NCBI GenBank assembly: GCA_022796315.1 | Contig: JAAWIL010000013.1 | Span: 1 to 21,480 of the forward strand | Direction: 5' to 3' | Source: Oscillibacter sp. | GTDB taxonomy: Bacteria > Bacillota > Clostridia > Oscillospirales > Oscillospiraceae | Length of the DNA: 21,480 nt | In this document: one piece after another, positions 7,095-15,406 of the stretch | How positions within the stretch are numbered: the stretch's first letter is position 1 | How the letters are laid out: every line of letters begins with the position of its first letter | Translations under genes and position numbers: made by a program | Notes under the pieces: model-generated | The model's input: the letters and a program-made list of their open reading frames with translations, nothing else | What the model was told of the DNA's origin: nothing | Databases searched by the model: none

Positions 7095-7151
7095 ATCGGG
7101 AAGGGGAAACTTTTCGGTTCACTGTGCTGTGGCGCAATAGGAGGAAAGAGA

Positions 7152-7658
7152 ATGAACTTTACACTGCGGCCCTGGCGGGAGGAGGACGCGCCCGCCCTTG
7201 TTCCCTACGCGGACGATCCGCAGGTGGCCCAGAACCTGCGGGATGTATTTCCCAATCCCTACACCCTGGCGGACGCGGAGGGGTATATCCGCTCCTGCGT
7301 GGAGCAGGAGGGACATGGCCAACTCTGCCGGGCCATTGTGGTGGACGGTAAGGCGGCGGGGAGCATCGGCCTTTTCCTGGGAAATGATGTGTACCGCAAG
7401 AGCGCGGAGCTGGGCTACTGGCTGGGCCGGCCCTTCTGGCGGCAGGGGATCATGACCGCCTCCGTGGAGGAGATGTGCGCTCTGGGCTTCGCGGTCTGGG
7501 ACATTGTCCGCATTTATGCGGAGCCCTACGCCAAAAACGCGGGTTCCCGAGGCGTGCTGGAAAAGGCCGGGTTCACGCTGGAGGGCGTCAAGCGGAGAAG
7601 CGTTTTTAAGAACGGGGAATTTTTGGATTCCTGTATTTACGCGAAATTGCGGGACTAG
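7152..7658 (+). CDS. GNAT-family N-acetyltransferase (RimJ/RimL-like)
   Basis: The 168-residue protein has the usual RimJ/RimL-type GNAT layout: FTLRPWREEDAPALVPYADD at the N-terminus, a central GSIGLF strand (about 70-75), the acetyl-CoA loop FWRQGIMTASV (95-105) and the late motif AEPYAKNAGSRGVLEKAGF (123-141). The substrate could be a protein N-terminus, an amino acid or a small amine; nothing here decides. aggagga precedes the ATG. It is placed between rseP and ispG, in the same direction and only 57 and 27 bp from its neighbours, so it probably shares their transcript. It is not a usual member of this gene order and may be an insertion. Confidence 0.9.
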   Translation: MNFTLRPWREEDAPALVPYADDPQVAQNLRDVFPNPYTLADAEGYIRSCVEQEGHGQLCRAIVVDGKAAGSIGLFLGNDVYRKSAELGYWLGRPFWRQGIMTASVEEMCALGFAVWDIVRIYAEPYAKNAGSRGVLEKAGFTLEGVKRRSVFKNGEFLDSCIYAKLRD

Positions 7659-7685
7659 AATCGCTGTCCCCCAAGAGGTGCTACA

Positions 7686-8723
7686 ATGACGAAACAGCTG
7701 ATGGTGGGCATGGTCCCTGTGGGCGGCGGCGCCCCGGTGAGCATCCAGTCTATGTGTAATACGAAAACCGACGATGTGGAGGCCACGGTGCGCCAAATCC
7801 TGGACCTGGAGGCCGCCGGATGCCAGCTGATCCGGGTGGCTATTCCGGACCAGGCGGCGGCGGAGGCGGTAGACAGAATCCGGGAGCGGATTCACATTCC
7901 CCTGATTGCGGACATCCACTTCAACTACAAATTCGCTCTGGCCTGTGCGGAGCGGGGAATCGACGCCCTCCGGATCAACCCCGGCAACATCGGGGGGGAG
8001 GAAAAGGTCCGGGCGGTGGCGGAGATCTGCCGCCGGAAGCGGATTCCCATCCGCGTCGGCGTCAACGGCGGATCTCTGGAAAAGGAACTGCGGGCGAAGT
8101 ACGGCGGCGTCACCGCCGAGGCCCTGGTGGAGAGCGCCATGGGGCACGTCCGCCTGCTGAACAGGTTTGATTTTGACGATATCTGCATCTCCGTCAAGTG
8201 CTCGGATGTGCCTTTGACCATGGCGGCCTACCGGCTCCTCAGTGAGCGGACGGACTACCCGCTGCATCTGGGCGTCACGGAGGCGGGAACACCCTCCATG
8301 GGGATGGTGAAGTCCGCCATGGGCATCGGGGGCCTTCTCTGCATGGGCATCGGCGATACCATTCGGGTGACCCTCACCGCCGATCCGGTGGAGGAGATCT
8401 TTGCTGCCAAGAAGATCCTGAAGGCAGCGGGGCTCCGGAGGGAGGGTGTGAATCTGATTGCCTGCCCCACCTGTGGCCGTACCCGCATCGACCTGATTCC
8501 TCTGGCGGAGGAGGTGGAGCGGCGGCTGGCAGACTGTGAGAAGACCCTCACCGTGGCGGTGATGGGCTGCGCGGTCAACGGCCCCGGAGAGGCCGCCGCC
8601 GCCGACATCGGTATCGCCGGCGGGAAGGGCGAGGGGCTTCTGTTCCGAAAAGGAGAAGTCCTTTACAAGGTGCCCCAGGAGCGGCTGGTGGACGCCTTGA
8701 TGGAGGAGATCGCGAAGCTGTGA
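7686..8723 (+). CDS. ispG: 4-hydroxy-3-methylbut-2-en-1-yl diphosphate synthase (flavodoxin/ferredoxin type)
   Basis: A [4Fe-4S] enzyme that reduces MEcPP to HMBPP, the next-to-last MEP step. The protein has 345 residues. The N-terminal TIM barrel starts with VGMVPVGGGAPVSIQSM, with ADIHFNYKFAL (75-85) and LRINPGN (95-101). The cluster ligands are Cys260 and Cys263 (ACPTCGR) and Cys295 (MGCAVNGPGEA), with Glu302 as the likely fourth ligand. The start follows aagaggtg. With dxr and uppS it puts three isoprenoid genes in one run. A 6-bp hairpin follows the stop, before polC. Confidence 0.97.
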   Translation: MTKQLMVGMVPVGGGAPVSIQSMCNTKTDDVEATVRQILDLEAAGCQLIRVAIPDQAAAEAVDRIRERIHIPLIADIHFNYKFALACAERGIDALRINPGNIGGEEKVRAVAEICRRKRIPIRVGVNGGSLEKELRAKYGGVTAEALVESAMGHVRLLNRFDFDDICISVKCSDVPLTMAAYRLLSERTDYPLHLGVTEAGTPSMGMVKSAMGIGGLLCMGIGDTIRVTLTADPVEEIFAAKKILKAAGLRREGVNLIACPTCGRTRIDLIPLAEEVERRLADCEKTLTVAVMGCAVNGPGEAAAADIGIAGGKGEGLLFRKGEVLYKVPQERLVDALMEEIAKL

Positions 8724-8735
8724 CGCCCCAAGCAA

Positions 8736-8751
8736 GACCGCTTACGCGGTC
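8736..8751. other. Short perfect hairpin between ispG and polC
   Basis: gaccgc (8736-8741) pairs with gcggtc (8746-8751) around a 4-base loop. No T-run follows, so it is probably not an intrinsic terminator. It may be a remnant repeat or an mRNA processing structure. Confidence 0.4.
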
Positions 8752-8793
8752 CCCTGCGGCACAAGACGCTGAATGGATTACGGAGAGAGCACC

Positions 8794-11700
8794 ATGTCAA
8801 GGAATATCCCATTTTTTGAAATGTTTACAGAGTTACAGACCTCCCCGGAGCTCCGGCTGATGCTGGCCGGGGCGCTGCTGACGGAGGCCTGCATTGACCA
8901 GGGGGACCGCTCCATCAGTTTGCACATGAGCGTGGAGAACACCCTGTCCTCGGGGGATCTGGAGCGTTTGCGGGCGGCACTGCAGGCGGTCTATGGGTTC
9001 AGCCAGGTGGAGATTGCCTGCAAGGCTCCGGAGCGTGCGGCCCCCGCGCCGCCGGAGCCGGGCAGGGAGCGCAAGTCCTCCGGCGGAGAGAAGAAGACCG
9101 GCAAGGTGCTGATGGGCGGACCCATCAAGGGAAAATCCGTTCCCATCCGGACCCTGGATTTGAAGATGGGGAACACCGCCGTGACCGGTAAGGTGTTTTT
9201 CTTTGACTGCCGGGAGACCCGGCGGCCGGGGATGTGGCGGCTGAGCTTTGATATGACGGACTACACCGGCTCGGTCACCATCCAGAAGAACCTGACGGAG
9301 AAGGAGGCCAGGGCCCTGGAGAAGACCGTGCAGCCGGGAATGTGGCTCACGGTACAGGGGAAGATGGAGCCCACCTGGGACGGCAAGGATGTCCAGTTGA
9401 ATCCCCAGAACATCAATACCGCCCAGCATGAGCCCCGGCAGGACAACGCCCCGGAGAAGCGCGTGGAGCTGCATCTCCATACCCAGATGAGCAGCATGGA
9501 CGCCCTGACGGACACCAAGGCCGTCATCCAGCAGGCCATCCGCTGGGGCCATCCCGCCATTGCCATCACAGACCACGGCTGCGCCCAGTCCTTTCCCGCC
9601 GCCTGGCATGCCGCCGGGAACAAGATCAAGATCCTCTATGGCGTGGAGGGCTATTTTGTCAACGATGTGGACGACCGGATCGCGGTCCACGGTATGGGGG
9701 ATGGGCCCCTCAGCGGGGAGATTGTCTGCTTTGATATTGAGACCACAGGACTCCGGGTGGACCGGGAGGCCATTACGGAGATCGGCGCGGTGGTGCTGAA
9801 GGACGGCGAGATCACCGAGCGGTTCCAGACCTTTGTGAACCCCGGCAGGCGGCTGACGCCGGAGATCATCGGCCTCACCGGCATCACTGACGAGATGCTC
9901 AAGGACGCACCGTCCCAGGCGGAGGCCCTGGGGGCCTTTTTGGAGTTTGTGAACGGCCGGCCCCTGGCGGCTCACAACGCGGAATTTGACATCGGATTCA
10001 TCCGCAAGGGGTGTGCCGATGCGGGGCTGGACTTCCAACCCACCTACATCGACTCCCTGATCCTGGCCCAGAACCTGCTGCCGGGCTTGGGGAAGTACAA
10101 GCTGGACATTGTGGCGGAGCACTTGGATCTGCCCGCCTTCAACCACCACCGGGCCAGCGACGACGCGGCTACGGTGGGCTATATGCTGATTCCCTTCTGG
10201 AAGATGCTGGAGGAGCGGGGCATCCGGACCCTTCAGGCGGTCAATGGGGAGATGGAGAAGCTGCGGCCCGCAGGGGGGCGGGTGAACCGCCATCCCCGGC
10301 ACATCATCCTGCTGGCCCGGAACAAGACGGGACTGAAGAACCTCTACCAGATGATCTCCGCCTCCAACCTGAAGTACTTCAAGCGAGTGCCCATCATCCC
10401 CAAGAGCTTTTTGAAAGAGCACCGGGAGGGGATCATCGTGGGCGCGGCCTGCGAGGCGGGGGAGCTGTTTCAGGCCCTCAAGGATCACAAGGACTGGGCG
10501 GAGCTGAAGCGGATCGCGGCCTTCTATGACTACCTGGAGATCCAGCCCCTGTGCAACAACACCTTCATGCTGCGAAACGGCGATGCCCGGAGCGAGGAGG
10601 ATCTGCGGCAGTTCAACCGGGAGATCGTCCGGCTGGGGGAGGAGCTGGGAAAGCCCGTCTGCGCGACGGGAGACGTCCATTTCCTGGAGCCCGAGGACGA
10701 GGTGTACCGCCACATCATTTTGGCCTCCAAGAAGTTCGCCGACGCCAACGAGCCCCTGCCCATCTACTTCAAGACGACGGAAGAGATGCTGAAGGAGTTC
10801 TCCTATCTGGGAGAGAAGAAGGCCTACGAGGTGGTGGTGTCCAACACCCGCCTGGTGGCCGACCAGGTGGAGACCTTTGAGCTGCTGCCCAAAGAGCTGT
10901 TTCCGCCCCGGCTGGAGAACTCTGAGGAGGACCTGAACCGTTTGGTGTGGGAGAAGACCCACCGGCTGTACGGCGAGGACCCGCCCCAGCTGATTGTGGA
11001 CCGGCTGAACATTGAGCTGGGCGGCATTCTGGGCAAGTATGACGTGGTGTACATGTCTGCCCAGAAATTGGTCCAGCGGTCCCTGGAAAACGGTTACCTG
11101 GTGGGTTCCCGCGGATCTGTGGGATCGTCTCTGGTGGCCTATATGTCCGGGATCACGGAGGTGAACTCCCTTCCGCCCCATTACCGCTGTCCCCAGTGCA
11201 GAAACAGCGAGTTCATTCAGGACGGGTCGTATGGCTGCGGCGCGGACATGCCGGACAAGAGCTGCCCTGTCTGCGGCGCGAAGTACGAGAAGGACGGCTT
11301 TGACATTCCCTTTGAGACGTTCCTGGGCTTTGGCGGCGGCAAGGTGCCGGACATCGACCTGAACTTCTCCGGAGAGTACCAGGCCCGGGCCCACCGCCAC
11401 GCCATTGAGATGTTCGGTGAGACCCAGGTCTTCCGGGCGGGCACCATCGGGACCCTGGCGGAAAAGACCGCCTACGGCTTTGTGAAGAAGTATCTGGAGG
11501 AGAACGGCATGACCGCCGGCCGGGCGGAGGAGAACCGGCTGACCCTGGGCTGTGTAGGCGTCCGGCGCACCACCGGCCAGCACCCGGGAGGACTGGTGGT
11601 GGTGCCCGACGACAAGGACATGGAGGACTTCTGCCCGGTTCAGCACCCGGCGGACGCCGACGACTCCGACACCATCACCACCCACTTTGAGTACCACTCC

Positions 11701-12780
11701 ATGGAGGACAACCTTCTGAAGCTGGATATGCTGGGACACGATGATCCCACCATGGTGCGCATGATGCAGGACCTCACCGGCGTGGACCCCCAGAAGATCC
11801 CCCTGGATGATCCGGACACCATGTCTATCTTCACCTCCAGCAAGGTGCTGGGCTATGAGAACGACGAGATCCTGGGCCCTACCGGGGCCGTGGCGATTCC
11901 GGAGTTCAACACCCGCTTTACCCGGCAGATGCTGGTGGACACCCAGCCCACCAATTTCAACACCCTGGTGCGGCTCTCCGGCTTCTCCCACGGTACCGAC
12001 GTGTGGCTGGGCAACGCCCGGGAGCTGATCGTAAGCGGCACCGCCAGTGTTCTGGAGACCGTAGGCTGCCGGGATGACATCATGCTGTACCTGATCTCCA
12101 AGGGGTTGGAGCCGAAGATGAGCTTCAAGATCATGGAGTCCGTCCGAAAGGGCAAGGTGAAAAAGGGCGGCTTTGAGCCCGGCTGGGTGGAGGCCATGAA
12201 GGAACACGAGGTGCCCGCCTGGTACATCGACTCCCTGGCCAAGATCGGCTACCTCTTTCCGAAGGCCCACGCGGTGGCCTACGTGATGATGGCCTTCCGG
12301 ATCGCTTGGTATAAGGTCCATGAGCCCCTGGCCTTCTATGCCACCTTCTTCTCCGTCCGGGCCAAGGCCTTTGATGCGGAGTTCTGCTGCGCCGGCATCG
12401 ACGCGGTGAAGCGGAAGATCCGGGAAATTGAGAACAACAAGGACGCCACGGCGGTGGAGCAGAGTCTGCTGACCACGCTGGAGGTCTGCTACGAGTTCTA
12501 CCTGCGGGGCTTCCACTTTGACACCATCAGCATCTATGAGTCCGACGCCACCAAGTTTAAGATCACCGACGGCGGGCTGCTGCCGCCCTTCACGGCGGTC
12601 CACGGCCTGGGCGACACGGTGGCCATTGACACGGTGGAGAAGCGGGAGGGAAAGAGCTTCATCTCCATCGAGGAGTTTGCCATGTGCTGCAACAAGCTCT
12701 CCAAGACCCATATTGAGCAGCTGAAGTCTCTGGGGGCCTTTGCCGGAATGGCGGAGACCAGTCAGATCACGCTGTTCTAG
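8794..12780 (+). CDS. polC: DNA polymerase III PolC-type alpha subunit
   Basis: The leading-strand replicative polymerase of low-GC Gram-positive lineages, with built-in proofreading. With ATG 8794 (after ggagag at 8782; the ATG at 8773 has no ribosome site) it has 1328 residues, slightly short for PolC because the N-terminal region is short. Domains: N-terminal domain 1-75, a Pro/Lys-rich linker, an OB fold around VTGKVFFFDC (about 130), a PHP domain with His227 and His229, a DEDD exonuclease inserted in PHP (Asp314, Glu316 in CFDIETTG), a zinc-binding segment (Cys799, Cys802, Cys824, Cys827) and the palm motif VPDIDLNFSG with Asp853 and Asp855. It ends in QITLF, a beta-clamp-binding peptide. 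Confidence 0.97.
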   Translation: MSRNIPFFEMFTELQTSPELRLMLAGALLTEACIDQGDRSISLHMSVENTLSSGDLERLRAALQAVYGFSQVEIACKAPERAAPAPPEPGRERKSSGGEKKTGKVLMGGPIKGKSVPIRTLDLKMGNTAVTGKVFFFDCRETRRPGMWRLSFDMTDYTGSVTIQKNLTEKEARALEKTVQPGMWLTVQGKMEPTWDGKDVQLNPQNINTAQHEPRQDNAPEKRVELHLHTQMSSMDALTDTKAVIQQAIRWGHPAIAITDHGCAQSFPAAWHAAGNKIKILYGVEGYFVNDVDDRIAVHGMGDGPLSGEIVCFDIETTGLRVDREAITEIGAVVLKDGEITERFQTFVNPGRRLTPEIIGLTGITDEMLKDAPSQAEALGAFLEFVNGRPLAAHNAEFDIGFIRKGCADAGLDFQPTYIDSLILAQNLLPGLGKYKLDIVAEHLDLPAFNHHRASDDAATVGYMLIPFWKMLEERGIRTLQAVNGEMEKLRPAGGRVNRHPRHIILLARNKTGLKNLYQMISASNLKYFKRVPIIPKSFLKEHREGIIVGAACEAGELFQALKDHKDWAELKRIAAFYDYLEIQPLCNNTFMLRNGDARSEEDLRQFNREIVRLGEELGKPVCATGDVHFLEPEDEVYRHIILASKKFADANEPLPIYFKTTEEMLKEFSYLGEKKAYEVVVSNTRLVADQVETFELLPKELFPPRLENSEEDLNRLVWEKTHRLYGEDPPQLIVDRLNIELGGILGKYDVVYMSAQKLVQRSLENGYLVGSRGSVGSSLVAYMSGITEVNSLPPHYRCPQCRNSEFIQDGSYGCGADMPDKSCPVCGAKYEKDGFDIPFETFLGFGGGKVPDIDLNFSGEYQARAHRHAIEMFGETQVFRAGTIGTLAEKTAYGFVKKYLEENGMTAGRAEENRLTLGCVGVRRTTGQHPGGLVVVPDDKDMEDFCPVQHPADADDSDTITTHFEYHSMEDNLLKLDMLGHDDPTMVRMMQDLTGVDPQKIPLDDPDTMSIFTSSKVLGYENDEILGPTGAVAIPEFNTRFTRQMLVDTQPTNFNTLVRLSGFSHGTDVWLGNARELIVSGTASVLETVGCRDDIMLYLISKGLEPKMSFKIMESVRKGKVKKGGFEPGWVEAMKEHEVPAWYIDSLAKIGYLFPKAHAVAYVMMAFRIAWYKVHEPLAFYATFFSVRAKAFDAEFCCAGIDAVKRKIREIENNKDATAVEQSLLTTLEVCYEFYLRGFHFDTISIYESDATKFKITDGGLLPPFTAVHGLGDTVAIDTVEKREGKSFISIEEFAMCCNKLSKTHIEQLKSLGAFAGMAETSQITLF

Positions 12781-12862
12781 GATCTCCGAATGGTGAGGAG
12801 CGTTTTGCGAAACTGCATGAGAGGATGCTTGAAACGAGGTCCTATGAAAAAACCGGTGTGTT

Positions 12863-12904
12863 CCGGGACGGGAAAGGCCCTCCCGGAGGATCAGGCTATT
12901 TTTT
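12863..12904 (+). terminator. Possible polC terminator
   Basis: A G+C-rich hairpin (ccggga 12863-12868 with tcccgg 12881-12886, and ggg with ccc inside, one bulge) is followed after 12 bp by six T (12899-12904). The distance to the T-run is longer than normal, so termination may be weak. It lies just before the degV promoter, where an operon end is expected. Confidence 0.4.
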
Positions 12905-12914
12905 CAGATAGGTC

Positions 12915-12943
12915 TTGCAGTTTCCTGGATTTTATGGGATAAT
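12915..12943 (+). promoter_or_regulatory. Sigma-A promoter of degV
   Basis: TTGCAG (12915-12920) and GATAAT (12938-12943) are separated by 17 bp. The start of transcription would be near 12950, leaving a leader of about 88 nt. This shows degV is transcribed apart from polC. Confidence 0.7.
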
Positions 12944-13037
12944 CATCCCAATGTGTTAAGAAGAAATATCCGGACTGTTCCCGGGGAATGGGCTGGAGAC
13001 GAACCGCGTTTTGCGCTGAAAACAGGAGAGAACTGCT

Positions 13038-13904
13038 ATGCTTCCACAAAAGATTGCCTTGCTGACGGATTCCTGCGCGGATCTGTCCCGTGAGACGGCG
13101 GAGAAAAACCACATCTTTGTGGTGCCGCTGCGGATTCTCTGCGCCGACGGTGAGTATGCCGACGGCGTAGACATCTGCGGCGCCGATATCTACCGCCGCC
13201 TTAAGGGCGGGGAACTGCCCCAGACTTCGCTGCCGGCGGGACAGGATATCGAGGATGTCCTGAGGCAGATCATCGCGGAGGGGTATGACGGCGTGATTGC
13301 CGTGATGCTCTCCGGCGGGCTGTCCGGCACCTATAATCTGGTGCGGCTGGTGGCGGAGGAATGCGGCAAGGCGCTGCAGATCCGTGTCTATGACTCCGTC
13401 AGCGGCTCCCTGGGCCAGGGCATGACGGTATTGCAGCTGGCGGAGGACATCCGCGGCGGCATGGACTGGGAGGAACTGACGGAGCGCAGGGTGCCGCAGC
13501 TGATTGCCAACACCTTTCCGTTCTTCTCCGTGGATACCCTGGAATACCTGCAAAAGGGCGGGCGCATCGGCAAGGTGAGCGCCACGGCGGGAACGCTTCT
13601 TCAGATCAAGCCCATCATCACCTTCGCTCCTGACGGCCAGCTCCAGTCCATCGCCAAGGTCCGGGGCCGGGGACAGGTGATGGGAAAGCTGGTGGATATG
13701 GCGGTGCGCTCCTGCGGGGAGCACCGGCGGTACAATCTGGCGGTGGCCAACGGCGGTGCGCCAGCGGAGATGGAGCAGGTCCGGGAGAAACTGATGGCGG
13801 CTCTGCCAGACTACGACCACATCTGGGAGGGAGAGATCGACGGGACGCTGAGCGTATACATCGGAGACGGCGTCCTGGGCACAGCGGTCCAAGTGCTGGA
13901 CTGA
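13038..13904 (+). CDS. DegV family fatty-acid-binding protein
   Basis: DegV/FakB proteins hold a fatty acid; FakB forms present it to the FakA kinase for entry into phospholipid synthesis. The 288-residue length is standard. Visible marks are ALLTDSCADLS (7-17), the PQTSLPA head-group segment (61-67, Thr63 and Ser64), the LSGGLSGTYN motif (91-100), and the later LQKGGRIGKVSA and IKPIITF segments. aggagag precedes the ATG. The gene has its own promoter and a strong terminator, so it is a single-gene unit. No fakA (DAK-type kinase) lies in the window, so the FakB role is inferred from the family only. Confidence 0.93.
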   Translation: MLPQKIALLTDSCADLSRETAEKNHIFVVPLRILCADGEYADGVDICGADIYRRLKGGELPQTSLPAGQDIEDVLRQIIAEGYDGVIAVMLSGGLSGTYNLVRLVAEECGKALQIRVYDSVSGSLGQGMTVLQLAEDIRGGMDWEELTERRVPQLIANTFPFFSVDTLEYLQKGGRIGKVSATAGTLLQIKPIITFAPDGQLQSIAKVRGRGQVMGKLVDMAVRSCGEHRRYNLAVANGGAPAEMEQVREKLMAALPDYDHIWEGEIDGTLSVYIGDGVLGTAVQVLD

Positions 13905-13918
13905 TTCTCAGAGGAATG

Positions 13919-13950
13919 AAAGAACGGACGCCTATGGGCGTCCGTTCTTT
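13919..13950. terminator. Bidirectional terminator between degV and the minus-strand amidohydrolase
   Basis: A perfect 14-bp stem (13919-13932 with 13937-13950) has a tatg loop and runs of A and T at its two sides, so it can stop transcripts from degV and from the convergent minus-strand operon. Confidence 0.9.
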
Positions 13951-13986
13951 TCGCAATTCTGCTGCCGTTCCCTTGACAGACCATCG

Positions 13987-15345
13987 TCAGCCGCGCTGGC
14001 TATAGTTCCGGCATACGGTCCGGGCCTCCTGAGCCAGCCGTTCCTCCTCCACAGTCACCAGGCGGCCGTCCCGCACGACGATACGCCCGTGAACGACGGT
14101 GTAATCCACCGGGCCCCGGAGACCCACGGTGCCCAGCACATCGGCGGGGCTTCCTTCGCAGCCCGCCAGCTCCAGCCGCCGGGAGTCCACCAGGAAGAAA
14201 TCGGCGCACTTGCCCACTTCCAGGGACCCCAGATCCGGCCGGCCCAGCAGCCGGGCGCCGCCGGCAGTAGCCAGCTTCAGCACCTGATAGCCTGAGGGAG
14301 CCGCCGCACTGGAGTGGAGCCGGTGGAGCAGATAGCACACCCGGAGTTCCTCCAGGAGGGAGGAGCCGTCATTGCTGGCGGAGCCGTCCACCGCCAACCC
14401 CACCGGGATCTCCAGGGCCAGCATCTCCGGAATCCGGGCGACGCCAGAGGAGAGCTTCATGTTGGAGATGGGGCAATGGGCCACGCCGGTGCCGGTGCGG
14501 CTGAGCTCCCGCAGTTCCTCGTCGTTGAAGTGGATGCCGTGGGCATACCACACATCCGGCCCGGTCCAGCCCAGGGAGGCCATGAACTCCAGGGGGCGGA
14601 CGCCGTGGTGGGAGAGCATGTAGCGCTCCTCGTCCAGAGTTTCGCACAGATGGGTATGGAGCCGGACACCGTACTGCCGCGCCAGAAGGGCGCTCTGCCG
14701 CAGCAGCTCCGGGCTGACGGAGAAGGGGGAGCAGGGGGCCAGGGCCACCTGACGCATGGAACCGGGGGCTGGATCGTGCCAGGCCTCAATGGCCCGGATG
14801 GAGTCGGCCATGATCTCGTCCACGGTCTGGACCACGCTGTCCGGGGGCAGGCCGCCGTCCTTCCGGCTGAGATCCATGCTGCCCCGGGAGGCGAACATCC
14901 GGATGCCCAGCTCCTCCGCCGCAGCGAATTGGGCCCCCAGCAGGTCCCCGCTGCCGGCGGGGAAGACGTAGTGGTGGTCAAAGCAGGTGGTGCAGCCGTG
15001 CTTCAGCAGCTCCCCCATGCCGGTGAGGGAGGACAGGCGGACTACCCGCTCGTCCAGGTTCTTCCAGATCTCGTACAGGGTGGTGAGCCAGTCGAAGAGC
15101 TCCATGTTCTGTACCTGAGGCAGGTTTCGGGAGAAGACCTGGTACAGGTGGTGGTGGGTATTCACCAGACCCGGATAGCACCAGAGATGGCGGCCGTCCA
15201 GAACGGTGTCGGCCTGCTGGGGCAGGTCCGGGCCAATGGCCCGGAGGAAACCGTCCTCACAGTAGAGATCCACATCCCGTTCGATCCGGTCCGCTCCGTC
15301 GCAGGTAATCAGGGTGTCAAGCTGCTTGACCAGCAGAGACGCCAT
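13987..15345 (-). CDS. 8-oxoguanine deaminase-like amidohydrolase (ATZ/TRZ family)
   Basis: A 452-residue TIM-barrel metal hydrolase of the aminohydrolase superfamily. Metal ligands visible: His64 and His66 (NTHHHLYQ), His232 (HTHLCET, with Glu235 as proton shuttle), His269 (YAHGIHF) and Asp320 (AVDGSASND). The block RGSMDLSRKDGGLPPDSVVQ (about 154-173) closely resembles known 8-oxoguanine deaminases and hydroxyatrazine-type enzymes, so it may convert 8-oxoguanine to urate; related purine or triazine substrates are possible. aggagg lies just before the ATG. It is last in a minus-strand run behind the PatA-like aminotransferase (61 bp gap), an unexpected partner for diaminopimelate genes. Activity is inferred, not shown. 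Confidence 0.85.
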   Translation of the reverse strand: MASLLVKQLDTLITCDGADRIERDVDLYCEDGFLRAIGPDLPQQADTVLDGRHLWCYPGLVNTHHHLYQVFSRNLPQVQNMELFDWLTTLYEIWKNLDERVVRLSSLTGMGELLKHGCTTCFDHHYVFPAGSGDLLGAQFAAAEELGIRMFASRGSMDLSRKDGGLPPDSVVQTVDEIMADSIRAIEAWHDPAPGSMRQVALAPCSPFSVSPELLRQSALLARQYGVRLHTHLCETLDEERYMLSHHGVRPLEFMASLGWTGPDVWYAHGIHFNDEELRELSRTGTGVAHCPISNMKLSSGVARIPEMLALEIPVGLAVDGSASNDGSSLLEELRVCYLLHRLHSSAAAPSGYQVLKLATAGGARLLGRPDLGSLEVGKCADFFLVDSRRLELAGCEGSPADVLGTVGLRGPVDYTVVHGRIVVRDGRLVTVEEERLAQEARTVCRNYSQRG

Positions 15346-15406
15346 GGGCGTATCCTCCTTTGCTTTCGTAGCGTTCAGACAGGAATTGGTATAAAGGGAT
15401 TTTGGT

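Noticed and set aside
7119..8735. 538-residue minus-strand open frame across the GNAT gene and ispG
   Set aside because: It is antisense to two clearly recognised genes and shows no family motif.
8833..12711. 1292-residue open frame on the minus strand opposite polC
   Set aside because: It mirrors polC exactly, lacks a ribosome site, and its composition (rich in His, Gln, Leu, Gly) is what the antisense frame of a GC-rich gene gives.
12844..12942. 32-residue open frame between polC and degV
   Set aside because: GAGGT is only 3 bp from the ATG, the frame spans a hairpin and the degV promoter, and nothing suggests conservation.
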